This document shows positions 39,266 through 47,466 of a DNA stretch of 64,000 nucleotides, one piece after another. The position numbers and the translations under genes were made by a program. The first letter of the stretch is position 1. Every line of letters begins with the position of its first letter. The notes beneath the pieces are model-generated. The model saw only the letters and a list, made by a program, of their open reading frames with translations, was not told the origin of the DNA and did no database searches. Origin of the DNA: VFZN01 sp963709325. GTDB taxonomy: Bacteria; Acidobacteriota; Vicinamibacteria; Vicinamibacterales; UBA2999. The stretch is taken from positions 248,001 to 312,000 of the forward strand of contig CAVPVV010000003.1 of assembly GCA_963709325.1 (NCBI GenBank). Reading direction: 5' to 3'.

Positions 39266-40387
39266 GTGAGCGACTTCGCATCCATCTTCGGCCGAAGTGC
39301 GGAGTTCACGGCGACCGCGCCTGGCCGCGTCAATCTCATCGGTGAGCACACCGATTACAACGGTGGCTACGTTCTCCCTCTCGCCCTGCCGCTCGCGACG
39401 CGGGTCGAGCTGGCGTTGCGTGGCGATCGAACGATCTGCGCCGCGACCACCACCCTTCCGGGCGGCACCACCCCGCGCTCCTACGAGCTCGGACGCGAGC
39501 AGCGCTCCGGCGAGTGGTTCGACTATCTGCAGGGAGTGACGCAGATGCTGGCCCGGGAAGGGTGCGCGGTTCCTGGCTGTGACGTGCTGGTCTCGTCGCA
39601 GGTGCCGGTCGGGAGCGGCCTGTCGTCAAGCGCGGCGCTCGAGGTGGCGATGGTCCGGGCTCTGCGACTGGCGGCTTCGCTCCCGATCGACGACATGGCC
39701 GTGGCTCGGCTGGCGAACAGGGGCGAAATCGATTTCGTCGGGAGCCCGGTCGGCGTGATGGATCCGATCGTGTGCAGCGTCGGGCGGCCGTCGCACGCGC
39801 TCTTCATCCAGACTGCGACGCTCGACACGCTCCACATCCCGATGCCCGGCTCGATGGAAGTGGCCGTCGTGGACACGGGGATCACGCATCGCAACCTCGA
39901 CGGGGACTACGGGCGGCGGCGGCGCGAGTGCGAACAGGCGGCCGCCGCGCTCGGGGTCAACGCCCTCAGCGCGTTGTCGATTCGCGACCTGCCGCGCGTC
40001 GCGCAATTGCCAGCACCGCTCGATCGCCGCGCTCGCCATGTCATCACCGAGAACGCGCGCGTTCTGCAGGCGGTCGGCGCGCTGACCGCCGACCAGCCGG
40101 CCGCGATGGGGGCGCTCGTTCGATCCGCCCACGAGTCGCTCAGCGCCGACTTCGAGGCCTCGCTGCCGGCGATCGACCGCCTGGTCGCGCTCGCCAATGA
40201 CGAGCCGCTCGTGTTTGGCGCTCGGCTCACTGGCGGAGGCTTCGGCGGCAGCGTACTGCTCCTTTGCCGGCCTGGCTCGGCCCTCACCACCGCCCGCAAC
40301 GTCGTGGAGCGAGCGGCCTCGGATTCCGAGCTGACGCCGCGCGTGCTGGTTCCTCCGATTACGGACAGGTCTTCGCCACCGTTCTGA
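39266..40387 (+). CDS. galK: Galactokinase
   Basis: A 373-residue GHMP kinase that phosphorylates D-galactose to galactose-1-phosphate with ATP, the first committed step of the Leloir pathway. The galactokinase signature GRVNLIGEHTDYNGG is at residues 20-34, the ATP-binding PVGSGLSSSAALEVA loop near 113-127, the substrate Asp in VGVMDP, and the third GHMP motif GARLTGGGFGG near 335. GTG at 39266 places the signature at the usual distance from the N-terminus. Other Leloir genes are not in the window. Its last 29 bp overlap the convergent hypothetical gene. Confidence 0.94.
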   Translation: MSDFASIFGRSAEFTATAPGRVNLIGEHTDYNGGYVLPLALPLATRVELALRGDRTICAATTTLPGGTTPRSYELGREQRSGEWFDYLQGVTQMLAREGCAVPGCDVLVSSQVPVGSGLSSSAALEVAMVRALRLAASLPIDDMAVARLANRGEIDFVGSPVGVMDPIVCSVGRPSHALFIQTATLDTLHIPMPGSMEVAVVDTGITHRNLDGDYGRRRRECEQAAAALGVNALSALSIRDLPRVAQLPAPLDRRARHVITENARVLQAVGALTADQPAAMGALVRSAHESLSADFEASLPAIDRLVALANDEPLVFGARLTGGGFGGSVLLLCRPGSALTTARNVVERAASDSELTPRVLVPPITDRSSPPF

Positions 40388-40946
40388 TGGTCGTGACCAT
40401 CACCCGCTGCACCGGTGTCTGCGGCTGCGTCCCGGCGCTGCCGGGGACGCTCGGCGTGGCAGCGCCGGTCTGCGGCGCGGGTGATCCGGCCGGCTGTGGC
40501 GTGGTCGGCGTCCCGCCGCCGGCACTGGCGTCGTGCGGCGGAATCACCTGCAGTGTGCCAGACACCTCGATCTGCTGATCGAGAAACGGCGGGAGCGCGA
40601 GCTGCGGATCGCTCGGTTGCACGACATAGGTATCGTGGGCCACTGCCGCGGTTGTCGCAGGCGCCGCGGCGCCGCTTCCGCTCGTGCCGACCGGTGTGCG
40701 AGGCGTTGCAGGCACCGTCTCCTCGACGTTGGTCAGCACGAATTGGGCCCCTGGCCCGGTCGCATCGCCGCGTCCGATCCCGGCCGGCGAGCCATCCCAC
40801 GAACGCAGACAACCGGTCATCGTCACCGTTCGGCCGAGATCCGGCGCGGGCGGTGAGGGCCGCGGAACTCCCGCCTGCGCGCCGGCAATACCGAGTGACG
40901 CAACCGCGAACATCAGGGTCCAGCCCGAGAGAGTTGTGTGGCGCAT
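40359..40946 (-). CDS. Secreted protein with Ala/Pro-rich linker, function unknown
   Basis: A 195-residue exported protein. A signal peptide (SGWTLMFAVASLGIAGAQAG) is followed by TVTMTGCLRSWDG, FVLTNVEETV and QQIEVSGTLQV, strands that resemble the small OB-like TGCL proteins common in Acidobacteriota, interrupted by Ala/Thr- and Pro-rich segments. ATG at 40946 has GAGGAG upstream. It is convergent with galK, with overlapping 3' ends, and divergent from the BON-domain gene. No activity can be assigned. Confidence 0.65.
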   Translation of the reverse strand: MRHTTLSGWTLMFAVASLGIAGAQAGVPRPSPPAPDLGRTVTMTGCLRSWDGSPAGIGRGDATGPGAQFVLTNVEETVPATPRTPVGTSGSGAAAPATTAAVAHDTYVVQPSDPQLALPPFLDQQIEVSGTLQVIPPHDASAGGGTPTTPQPAGSPAPQTGAATPSVPGSAGTQPQTPVQRVMVTTIRTVAKTCP

Positions 40947-41209
40947 TTTCTTCTCCTCGCCAGTGGCTCGAGCAGATTTCGAGCCATCAGCCGCCGCTGA
41001 CTCATACCTTCCGAGTGCGGGAACATCTGAACCGTTCATATGCACCGCGGCGGCAGATGCCCGTCTCGGAATATCACCGTGTCGAGAGAAGCAATTTGCC
41101 TGCGGCACGAATGCGCTGGCCTCGCGCTTGCAGCAAACCAGAGGATGCCATGCGCCGCGCCGAGCTTCATCTCGGCAGTCCCGGCGCTTCCTCAGAGGAG
41201 ATGTTTCAC

Positions 41210-42157
41210 ATGGCTGATAACCGCTGGCATGACGATGATTACCGCCGCGACGATCGGCGGAGTTGGAGCGAACGCGCGGGCGACGAAGTGCGCTCGTGGT
41301 TCGGCGACGACGAAGCGCAGTGGCGCCGCGGCAACCACGAGCGGCACGATCGCTACCCGTACGGGGGCGATCGCTCCTGGCGCGACCGGGGCGACGCGAG
41401 CTACGAGCGCACGAGCGGCGCGAGCGGTTGGCGCGGCGGCCGCGACCTGGGCGGATACGAAGGATCGCGCTACGGATCGAATTGGGGCGAGAGCCGCGGC
41501 TCCAATTACCGGCCCGACCACTCGCGCGGCGACGAGAACGAGCGCTACGGCTGGGGCCGCGGCTCGCAGGACTACGACCGTGGCTCGCACGACTCTTCCC
41601 GCGGGGATTGGGGACGCGGCTACTCCGGTCGCGACGATCGAGAGCAGTACGGACGCGGCGGGCAATACGGCTCGTCCTCGTACGATCGCGGCCAGCTCCG
41701 TCGTCACTTCAGCGACTGGACGCCGGGAGGCGCTTCTGGATGGCGTGACTGGGAGAATCGTGAATCGTCCGGTACCGGGTATCGGTCCGGATCGGACTGG
41801 GGCTCGACCACCGGCTGGGGCCGGGAGAGCTACGCAGGACGCGGTCCCAAGGGGTATCGTCGTTCCGACGAGCGCATCCGAGAAGAGGTTTCGGACGCGC
41901 TGACCGCGGATCCGCTGGTGGACGCCTCGGAGATCACCGTCCAGGTCGAGAACGGCCACGTCACGCTGATCGGCACGGTCGCCGCCCGCGACCAGAAGCG
42001 GCGGGCCGAAGACTGCGCCGAACGTGTCAGCGGCGTGGATGATGTCACCAACAACCTTCGCGTCAACAAGCAGGACTACACCAAGGGGGATGAGCGCCAG
42101 GACGCGTCCCACATCGTGACCCCGTCGGTCGTCACTCCCGAGGGTCGCAACCGCTGA
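41210..42157 (+). CDS. BON-domain protein with long Arg/Gly/Asp/Ser/Tyr-rich N-terminal region
   Basis: A 315-residue protein. Residues 1-215 are low-complexity, rich in Arg, Gly, Asp, Ser, Tyr and Trp (for example DDDYRRDDRRSWSERAG and RGDWGRGYSGRDDREQYGRG), and probably disordered. Residues 220-290 form a BON domain (REEVSDALTADPLVDASEIT, VENGHVTLIGTVAARDQKRR, VSGVDDVTNNLRV). There is no signal peptide, unlike OsmY-type BON proteins. BON domains bind phospholipid or envelope surfaces. ATG 41210 is chosen because AGAGGAG lies 9 nt upstream; a second ATG at 41201 touches that site. A strong terminator follows the stop. Confidence 0.85.
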   Translation: MADNRWHDDDYRRDDRRSWSERAGDEVRSWFGDDEAQWRRGNHERHDRYPYGGDRSWRDRGDASYERTSGASGWRGGRDLGGYEGSRYGSNWGESRGSNYRPDHSRGDENERYGWGRGSQDYDRGSHDSSRGDWGRGYSGRDDREQYGRGGQYGSSSYDRGQLRRHFSDWTPGGASGWRDWENRESSGTGYRSGSDWGSTTGWGRESYAGRGPKGYRRSDERIREEVSDALTADPLVDASEITVQVENGHVTLIGTVAARDQKRRAEDCAERVSGVDDVTNNLRVNKQDYTKGDERQDASHIVTPSVVTPEGRNR

Positions 42158-42162
42158 ACGTA

Positions 42163-42190
42163 AAAGCGGCCGGCGCAAGCCGGCCGCTTT
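42163..42190 (+). terminator. Rho-independent terminator of the BON-domain gene
   Basis: Perfect 12-base arms (42163-42174 and 42179-42190, core GCGGCCGGC) close a GCAA tetraloop, with A-rich and T-rich flanks, 6 nt after the stop at 42157. Confidence 0.85.
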
Positions 42191-42245
42191 CGTGGTGTCT
42201 ACAACGGGGAGGACGCGCGCCAGCGCGCGCGTACCGACCCACGCG

Positions 42246-42398
42246 TCAAACGACCGGGTTGCGGCCCTGGATGACGCGGATCAACAGAATGGCGACCGCG
42301 AGCACCAGCAGGATGTGGATGAAGCCGCCCAGCGTGTACGAGCTGACCATCCCCAGCAGCCAGAGCACCACGAGCAGCACCAGAATCGTCGTCAACAT
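42246..42398 (-). CDS. Small lmo0937-family membrane protein
   Basis: A 50-residue protein with two hydrophobic helices, ILVLLVVLWLLGMVSSYTLG and HILLVLAVAILLIRVIQGR. It matches the lmo0937/DUF5670-type small membrane proteins found in many bacteria near stress genes. ATG at 42398 has GAGGAG about 9 nt upstream; the stop is TGA at 42246-42248. Its function is unknown. It lies on the opposite strand next to the BON-domain gene, whose terminator separates the two. Confidence 0.75.
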   Translation of the reverse strand: MLTTILVLLVVLWLLGMVSSYTLGGFIHILLVLAVAILLIRVIQGRNPVV

Positions 42399-42643
42399 GG
42401 TCGTCGTCTCCTCTCAGTTGCCGGCACGGGTCCGGGCATCTCGCCGGATGGCAGAGCATGTTTGGTGCCAGCGATTGCGGTGGCTCGCTGCGGCTCTGGT
42501 GGTAAGCGGATGCTCTCAATGAGAACGGCTGCGGTCAGGCCGCCCATCCGCTTCCAGCGGCGATGCTCTTGCTTGGCCTGTCGTATATGGCGCCATTAAT
42601 ACGGCCGCGCTTTGAGACGGCGTCGACGTCTCCGAATCCTCCA

Positions 42644-42808
42644 ATGCCCGACCCGAAACATCCCGGCGTCGGACACGACCCCGAACTCGATCCGCCGCCG
42701 ACGCTGCCTCCTGTCGAACCGCCTGCTCATTCACCGACAACACCGACGCCGCACGAGCCGCCGCCCTCACCTATCCCGCCGGATCCACGAGTCGATCGCG
42801 GCGCGTGA
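42644..42808 (+). CDS. Proline-rich small protein
   Basis: A possible 54-residue protein, more than one third proline with acidic and His residues (PDPKHPGVGHDPELDPPPTL, then PVEPPAHSPTTP). It resembles in composition the Pro-rich small protein at 53115. The ribosome site is weak; an in-frame ATG at 42563 would add a hydrophobic segment. It may be chance, since GC-rich DNA can yield Pro-rich frames, but the twin at 53 kb makes it worth recording. Confidence 0.4.
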   Translation: MPDPKHPGVGHDPELDPPPTLPPVEPPAHSPTTPTPHEPPPSPIPPDPRVDRGA

Positions 42809-42842
42809 ACGGCCGGCGCGCCACGAGCCGCGATCGCTGCGC

Positions 42843-43889
42843 CTAACGCTCGTTGTTGCGATTCGCGGCCCGCTCGCCGAGGACGATTGCGGCCCGCACG
42901 GCCGGGGCGAGCGGCAAGTCCGCTCCTCGCATCGCGGTCGAGCGCGGGCGCCTCGTCGGGAGTACCCGCCCGTCTGGCAGCCAGCGATTCACCTCCGACA
43001 GGAGCGCCGCCGTGAGGTTGGGAGCCACCGCATTCGCTCTCGCAGCCAGGCGCATCGACGCGGGCATCGTCAGGTCGGCTTGTCCTCTCGCCACCGCGCG
43101 GACGATGCTGCGCGCCGCGCGCTCGGCGCTGATCGCCAGAACTGGCGTCCCCGCGGCAAGCGCGAAGAGTTGGTACTCGCGCCCGGCATCGCCGCGAAAT
43201 CGCGCCTGCACGTGCGAACCGGTTCGCATCAACCCTGGAAAAACTGTCGTCACCGTGACGCCGTGCTGACGCAGCTCCTCGCGCAGCACCGCGCTGAGTC
43301 CCGCTTGCGCGAACTTGCTGGCGCAGTACGCCGAGAGGTGCGGGACCGCTACCTTGCCACCAATCGAACAGATGTTCGCCACCCGCCCACCGGGACGTGC
43401 GAGCAAGTGCGGCAGCGCCGCGCTCGTCATGTGGAGCGTCCCCCAGAAATGCACGTCCATCAGCGCCTCGAAGTCGTCGACGCCGGTCCGCGCCAGCGGC
43501 GCGCTCAGGATGAGTCCCGCGTTGTTGACGAGCACGTCGAGGCGGCCGAAGCGCGCGATCACTTCGTCCACCGTCTGGGCGCACGAATCGGGCAGACGCA
43601 CGTCGCCAACGACGCCCGCCGCCGGCACCCCCGGACCGAGGCTCTCGACCGCCCGGGCCAGCTCTTGCGGGTCCCGCGCCATCAGCGCGACGCTCGCTCC
43701 TCGCGCGACGAACGCACGCGCAAGGACGAGCCCGAGGCCGCGGGAGCCGCCGGTGATGAGAACGGTTCGGCCGACGAAGTCGTACGATGGCCGCCGGCGA
43801 AGCAGCGCCGCGACAGTCGCGGCTGCCACGCCGGCCGCGGCCGCGCCGGCCAGCCGCGGTAATTGACGGGAGAACGCGTCAGGCGGCAC
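42843..43889 (-). CDS. Short-chain dehydrogenase/reductase with N-terminal membrane segment
   Basis: A 348-residue SDR. A short hydrophobic N-terminus (RLAGAAAAGVAAATVAALLR) may anchor it to the membrane. The Rossmann fold has the NAD(P) motif in VLITGGSRGLG, VNNAG, and the catalytic Ser of VANICSIGG with Tyr-x-x-x-Lys in SAYCASKFAQ. A C-terminal extension follows VFPGLMRTGSHV. It reduces or oxidises an unknown alcohol or ketone. GTG 43889 is supported by GGAG upstream. Its start overlaps by 11 bp the decayed SDR upstream, so the two were probably one transcript. Confidence 0.9.
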   Translation of the reverse strand: MPPDAFSRQLPRLAGAAAAGVAAATVAALLRRRPSYDFVGRTVLITGGSRGLGLVLARAFVARGASVALMARDPQELARAVESLGPGVPAAGVVGDVRLPDSCAQTVDEVIARFGRLDVLVNNAGLILSAPLARTGVDDFEALMDVHFWGTLHMTSAALPHLLARPGGRVANICSIGGKVAVPHLSAYCASKFAQAGLSAVLREELRQHGVTVTTVFPGLMRTGSHVQARFRGDAGREYQLFALAAGTPVLAISAERAARSIVRAVARGQADLTMPASMRLAARANAVAPNLTAALLSEVNRWLPDGRVLPTRRPRSTAMRGADLPLAPAVRAAIVLGERAANRNNER

Positions 43890-44196
43890 TGGTCTCTCCT
43901 CCGAGAAGGCTGATGACCTCACCGTGCGCGAGCGACTTGGTGAACGCGTGAATGGGGCCCTTCGTCGCCGCGTAATCGAGCAGCGGCACACTGCTCGCAA
44001 GCAGCACAGCCGTAGCCCGGCCAGTTCCGGAGTCCCCGCTGACACATCCCGGCGCCTCGAACCGCGCCGCAGGCGTCATTTCGGCCCCGGACCCCGGGCG
44101 GTCCTGGTGCTGTGGCGGAAAGGGCGGGACGAGCTGCTGCCGATCTGAGGTCGGCTTCGCCACATTGTGGGTCTCGGTCGGGCGAGTGTTGCTCAT
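43879..44196 (-). pseudogene. SDR gene (YghA type) with internal deletions
   Basis: A 105-residue open frame that looks like a collapsed SDR. It begins as YghA-type SDRs do (PPFPPQHQDRPGSGAEM), then jumps to CVSGDSGTGRATAVLLA, a relic of the GGDSGIGRA cofactor motif, then straight to PLLDYAATKGPIHAFTKSLA, the active-site Tyr-x-x-x-Lys helix, and ends GEVISLLGGETSAA like a YghA C-terminus. Roughly 180 residues of the normal protein, including most of the Rossmann core and the catalytic Ser region, are gone, yet the frame is open and ATG 44196 has a GGAG site. It cannot be an active SDR. Confidence 0.7.
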
Positions 44197-44525
44197 GTGG
44201 CAGGGACTCCCTGGGTAAACGCAAGCACCATCTGTACCGGTACGCACCAGTAATCGTTGGCAACCCCCTTGCAACGAAGGATGGCGAGTCGGCGACATCC
44301 AAAGGGAAGCCGCTGACTGCCAGCCTCGTTAGAGCCCGCCACCACCTCCGGAGGGCGCGGTCACAAGCCGCATCCTCCGGACGGTCCTCTCCAGTTCCGG
44401 GGCGCCTGAGAGTGCTGGTGTGTCGATTCGGTTGTGTTGAAGGGTCGCGGAGGACCCGTGTTCATGGCGAACTTCGGCATCCGCGGTGACATCCGCTACT
44501 TCAGAGGCCTCCAGGAGCATCGATC
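44197..44525. other. Gene-free stretch
   Basis: About 330 bases between the decayed SDR and the small plus-strand genes. I see no coding frame with a ribosome site, no strong hairpin and no tandem array here. It may hold the promoters of both neighbours, but no clear hexamer pair stands out. Confidence 0.5.
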
Positions 44526-44681
44526 ATGAACACGCGCGCTATGTCGACGCGTCCCCTGTCCCGCTACCCAGGCGTGGAACCCGTCAGCGCCTGGCCGGGT
44601 CTTCCCGTGGTGCCCGGCGCCATCCGGCGTCCATTGCCAAGTGGCGCGCGCATTCATCGTGAACCAGGAGTCCGCATATGA
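44526..44681 (+). CDS. Small open frame coupled to a membrane microprotein
   Basis: A 51-residue frame (MNTRAMSTRPLSRYPGVEP at the start, ending GARIHREPGVRI) with AGGAG 9 nt upstream. Its TGA overlaps the ATG of the membrane microprotein as ATGA, the usual sign of translational coupling. No family recognised; it may serve as a leader frame rather than make a functional protein. Confidence 0.35.
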   Translation: MNTRAMSTRPLSRYPGVEPVSAWPGLPVVPGAIRRPLPSGARIHREPGVRI

Positions 44682-44767
44682 AGTACGGCGTCGCGTGGCT
44701 GCTCGGCGTGCCCTTCTCGATCGTGGTGCTGTGGTTCGCGGCAAACCAGATGGGCTGCGGTTTCTAG
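44678..44767 (+). CDS. 29-residue membrane microprotein
   Basis: A 29-residue single-helix protein starting MKYGVAWLLGVPFSIVVLW and ending in NQMGCGF, with AGGAG about 7 nt upstream and an ATGA overlap with the frame before it. Small single-span proteins of this shape occur beside stress genes in many bacteria; the function is unknown. The good ribosome site and one clean hydrophobic helix support it. Confidence 0.6.
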   Translation: MKYGVAWLLGVPFSIVVLWFAANQMGCGF

Positions 44768-44917
44768 AGCGCAGACTCGTTCGACACGAACGGCCCGATC
44801 CGTCCCCGCTGGGCGACGGCTCGGGCCGCTTGTGCGTACAGAGAACCCTGCCTTTCGCGACGATCACACTCCTGGTTGGTACGACATCTGAAGTGCCTCC
44901 AGGCAGGAGATACTACG

Positions 44918-45241
44918 ATGCGCATCTGGTTGCCAATCGCGGCCGCACTGCTCGCCGTAAACTGCTCCAATTCACCGACCGCGCCGACACCGGTGACTGC
45001 TGAGCCACCATCGGCGACGACAGCACTTTCGAGCCTGCGCTGGGACGTGACCGCTCCCGGCTGCCCGGCCCAGTCGCCGCCGTCGCCGATTCCCGATCCG
45101 ACGCAGGGACGGCTCGAGCCAGGTCCGCACGGCACCATCGTCGCATTCTGGCCGACGTACCGGATGGGCATCCTTCACGCGACACTCGTCGAGCAAGGCT
45201 CGCAACTCCTCGTCTGCGATTGGGAGATTGCTGACATCTGA
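44918..45241 (+). CDS. Small lipoprotein of unknown function
   Basis: A 107-residue lipoprotein. The signal RIWLPIAAALLAVNC carries a lipobox (LAVN-Cys), followed by a Pro/Thr-rich spacer and a short domain (SSLRWDVTAPGCPAQ, GPHGTIVAFWPTYRMG, LVEQGSQLLVCDWEI) with two further Cys that could pair. ATG 44918 has AGGAG at 8 nt. No family recognised. It converges with recQ across paired heptamer arrays. Confidence 0.65.
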   Translation: MRIWLPIAAALLAVNCSNSPTAPTPVTAEPPSATTALSSLRWDVTAPGCPAQSPPSPIPDPTQGRLEPGPHGTIVAFWPTYRMGILHATLVEQGSQLLVCDWEIADI

Positions 45242-45243
45242 AG

Positions 45244-45410
45244 GGCAGGAGACAGGAGACAGAAAAAGGACAAAGGAGCTAGGAACTCCACTCCCGCATG
45301 CTGCGCCTCGCGGCGACGCCATCTAGGGTGAGACGTATGTCCTGGGATCACACACTTAATTCCCAGTTCCTAATTCCTGGTTCCTGTCTCCTGTCTCCTC
45401 ACTCCTATCC
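45244..45410. repeat. Two inverted heptamer arrays between lipoprotein and recQ
   Basis: After the lipoprotein stop the plus strand reads in 7-bp steps (GCAGGAG, ACAGGAG, ACAGAAA, AAGGACA, AAGGAGC, TAGGAAC). At 45365-45406 it reads AGTTCCT, AATTCCT, GGTTCCT, GTCTCCT, GTCTCCT, CACTCCT, again in 7-bp phase. A perfect 16-bp inverted repeat links them (45247-45262 with 45384-45399). The second array lies inside the 3' end of recQ and encodes its last residues. Confidence 0.85.
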
Positions 45411-46963
45411 TGCGTCAGGCAGCGATCGCAATGGCCGCAGTGCTCGAGCGTGCTGATGCCGTCGAAGTACTCGAGGAGCTTGCGCCAGCGGCACATCGCG
45501 GTCTGGCAGTAGACGATCATCTGATCCAGCTTCTGTCGATCCGCAGCTTGCAGTTCAGCGTAGGTTTCGACTAGTTGCTCCGCGGTTGTGACCAGGTGGC
45601 GCGACACCGGACGGACGCGGCGATCGCGCAGCCGACGGACCGCGCCCGCCTCCTCCATCGCCGCGACGATCGCGTCGGCGCGACGCGGCGACACATTCCC
45701 ACGCGCCGCGAGCTCGTCGAGCGGGAGCGGCGACTTCTCCTCCAAGCCGCGGGCGATGGCCAGCACCGCCGCCGGCGGCGAATAGCGGCGGCGCATGAAG
45801 AACTGGTGCGTCCGGCGATCGGTCGGCGTATAGAGCAGGACGCATCGCGCCGGCTCGCAGTCGCGGCCGGCCCGCCCCGACTCCTGGTAATAGGCGTCGA
45901 GCGATCCCGGCATGTTGATGTGCGCGACCATCCGCACGTTGGGCTTGTCCACGCCCATCCCGAAGGCGTTGGTGCCGACCATCACACGCACTTCGCCGCC
46001 CATGAACCGATCCTGGGCACGCTGCCGGGCGCGGGGCGACAGCCGGCCGTGATACAGCTCCACCGCCGCGCCGAGCGCCTGGAGCCGTCGCCACGCGAGT
46101 TCGGCGGTCCGGATCGTGGACGCATACACAAGGACCGACCCCTCGGCCTCTTCTGCCAGCGGCACCAGCGCCGACAGCTTGTCCGCCTCGGTCGAGACGT
46201 GCCGCACTTCGTAGAACAGGTTCGATCGGTAGGTCGGGTGCGTGATGATCGCCGGGTCGCGGAGGCCGAGCCGGGCCACGATGTCGGTCTTGGTCTGCTC
46301 GGTCGCGGTCGCGGTGAGCGCCAGCACCGGAGGGCGGCCAAGCGTCTCGATGGCCGTTTTCAGCCCCAGGTACGCCGGCCGGAAGTCGTGACCCCATTGC
46401 GAGATGCAGTGAGCTTCGTCGACCACCACCAGATCGACCTTGACGCGGCGCAGGACGTCCACGAATTCCGGGTCGTTCAGCCGCTCCGGTGTCGTCAGCA
46501 CGAACTCGAGCCGCTCGTGACGCATGTCGTCGATCGCGTCGTTGCGCTCGCGCGCCGTCCTGGAACTGTCGATCTGCGAGGCGTCCAGGCCCAGCCCGCC
46601 AAGCTTCTGGGTCTGATCGGTAATGAGGGCAATCAACGGCGAGACCACCACCGTCGTTCCCGGCAGGTGGAGCGCTGGAATTTGATAGCACAGCGATTTG
46701 CCGGCGCCGGTCGGCATGACCGCCAGTGCATCCCTACCGGCGAGGACCGCGTCGATCACTTCGAGCTGTCCGGGCCGGAACGCGTCGAACCCGAACACCT
46801 CACGCAGTGTCCGATGCGCGGGCGAGCCGCTCGATTCGCGAGGCGGGGATGTGGACGGCGCCTCGACACCGTTTGCGTCGAGTGATGTACCCTGCAGCTT
46901 GCCCTCCCGGCGGCGGGCGTCAGCCCCCCGCGCCTTCGGCGTGAGCAAGGGCTTTGCCAGCAC
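45356..46963 (-). CDS. recQ: RecQ-family ATP-dependent DNA helicase
   Basis: A 535-residue superfamily 2 helicase that unwinds DNA 3' to 5' in recombination repair. Walker A is MPTGAGKS (Lys89), Walker B DEAHC, then LALTATAT, FGMGVDKPNVR and the arginine-finger motif QESGRAGRD. A RecQ zinc site is present (Cys residues in IVYCQTAMCRW and EHCGHCDRC). A winged-helix and HRDC domain are missing, so it is a short RecQ. The last residues (SEETGDRNQELGTGN) are encoded by the heptamer array and look like an add-on tail. The GTG start at 46963 is weak; the conserved part begins near residue 50 (HRTLREVFGF). Confidence 0.9.
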   Translation of the reverse strand: MLAKPLLTPKARGADARRREGKLQGTSLDANGVEAPSTSPPRESSGSPAHRTLREVFGFDAFRPGQLEVIDAVLAGRDALAVMPTGAGKSLCYQIPALHLPGTTVVVSPLIALITDQTQKLGGLGLDASQIDSSRTARERNDAIDDMRHERLEFVLTTPERLNDPEFVDVLRRVKVDLVVVDEAHCISQWGHDFRPAYLGLKTAIETLGRPPVLALTATATEQTKTDIVARLGLRDPAIITHPTYRSNLFYEVRHVSTEADKLSALVPLAEEAEGSVLVYASTIRTAELAWRRLQALGAAVELYHGRLSPRARQRAQDRFMGGEVRVMVGTNAFGMGVDKPNVRMVAHINMPGSLDAYYQESGRAGRDCEPARCVLLYTPTDRRTHQFFMRRRYSPPAAVLAIARGLEEKSPLPLDELAARGNVSPRRADAIVAAMEEAGAVRRLRDRRVRPVSRHLVTTAEQLVETYAELQAADRQKLDQMIVYCQTAMCRWRKLLEYFDGISTLEHCGHCDRCLTQDRSEETGDRNQELGTGN

Positions 46964-46989
46964 ACCGAGCTGAAAACACCACCGCCGAC

Positions 46990-47430
46990 AGCCGGACGCT
47001 GCTCATTCAGAGCCGTTGACCGGCCCACAAGTGGCACCGCAGCTGCCGCCTTGACCGCGAGCGCTGCATGCTGCTGCTCGGAGGCCCTTACGCGGTCGTT
47101 GGCCACCAGGCCAGCACGCCCTGGCGCCTCCTCCGGGGCGTAATCCACATCAAGGCGCGCGGACGTGGTTGCGATCGCGCCGAGAGGCGAACCACGCGTT
47201 CAGGGGCGCATCGAAACGTCATCGAAGCGGCGTGTGATACGGCAAGCGCAAGCCCCAACATGCGGCCATCGCTGGCGCGGCGCTTCCGGCATCGAGACTG
47301 AAGAAGCACACGCCAGGCCGATCGCCCGCGTGGAGATAGGTGCGCACGTTGAGAGGCGCGGCACCCGCGGTATGCCACAACGCGTGGCTCCCGTGTTCGA
47401 TCATCGGGTTTGCAAATCGCTCGCCCGATG
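46990..47430 (-). pseudogene. Decayed DUF2071 (YqjF-like) gene
   Basis: Fragments of a DUF2071 protein lie in different frames on the minus strand. Around 47220-47360 one frame reads PLNVRTYLHAGDRPGVCFFS then LDAGSAAPAMAACWGLRLPY, which matches the conserved core of that family. About 60 bases further on, another frame reads ARLDVDYAPEEAPGR, as in the later part of the family. The N-terminal third is missing and stop codons lie between. The rest of the gap between recQ and the topoisomerase gene shows nothing coding. It is most likely a pseudogene; this area is outside the frameshift-dense zone. Confidence 0.5.
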
Positions 47431-47466
47431 TCGAGCAGCGGCCGGGCTCTTGCATTTACCAGTGAC

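Noticed and set aside
42563..42643. Upstream extension of the Pro-rich small protein with a hydrophobic start
   Set aside because: The ATG at 42563 lacks a ribosome site and the added residues do not form a convincing signal or helix.
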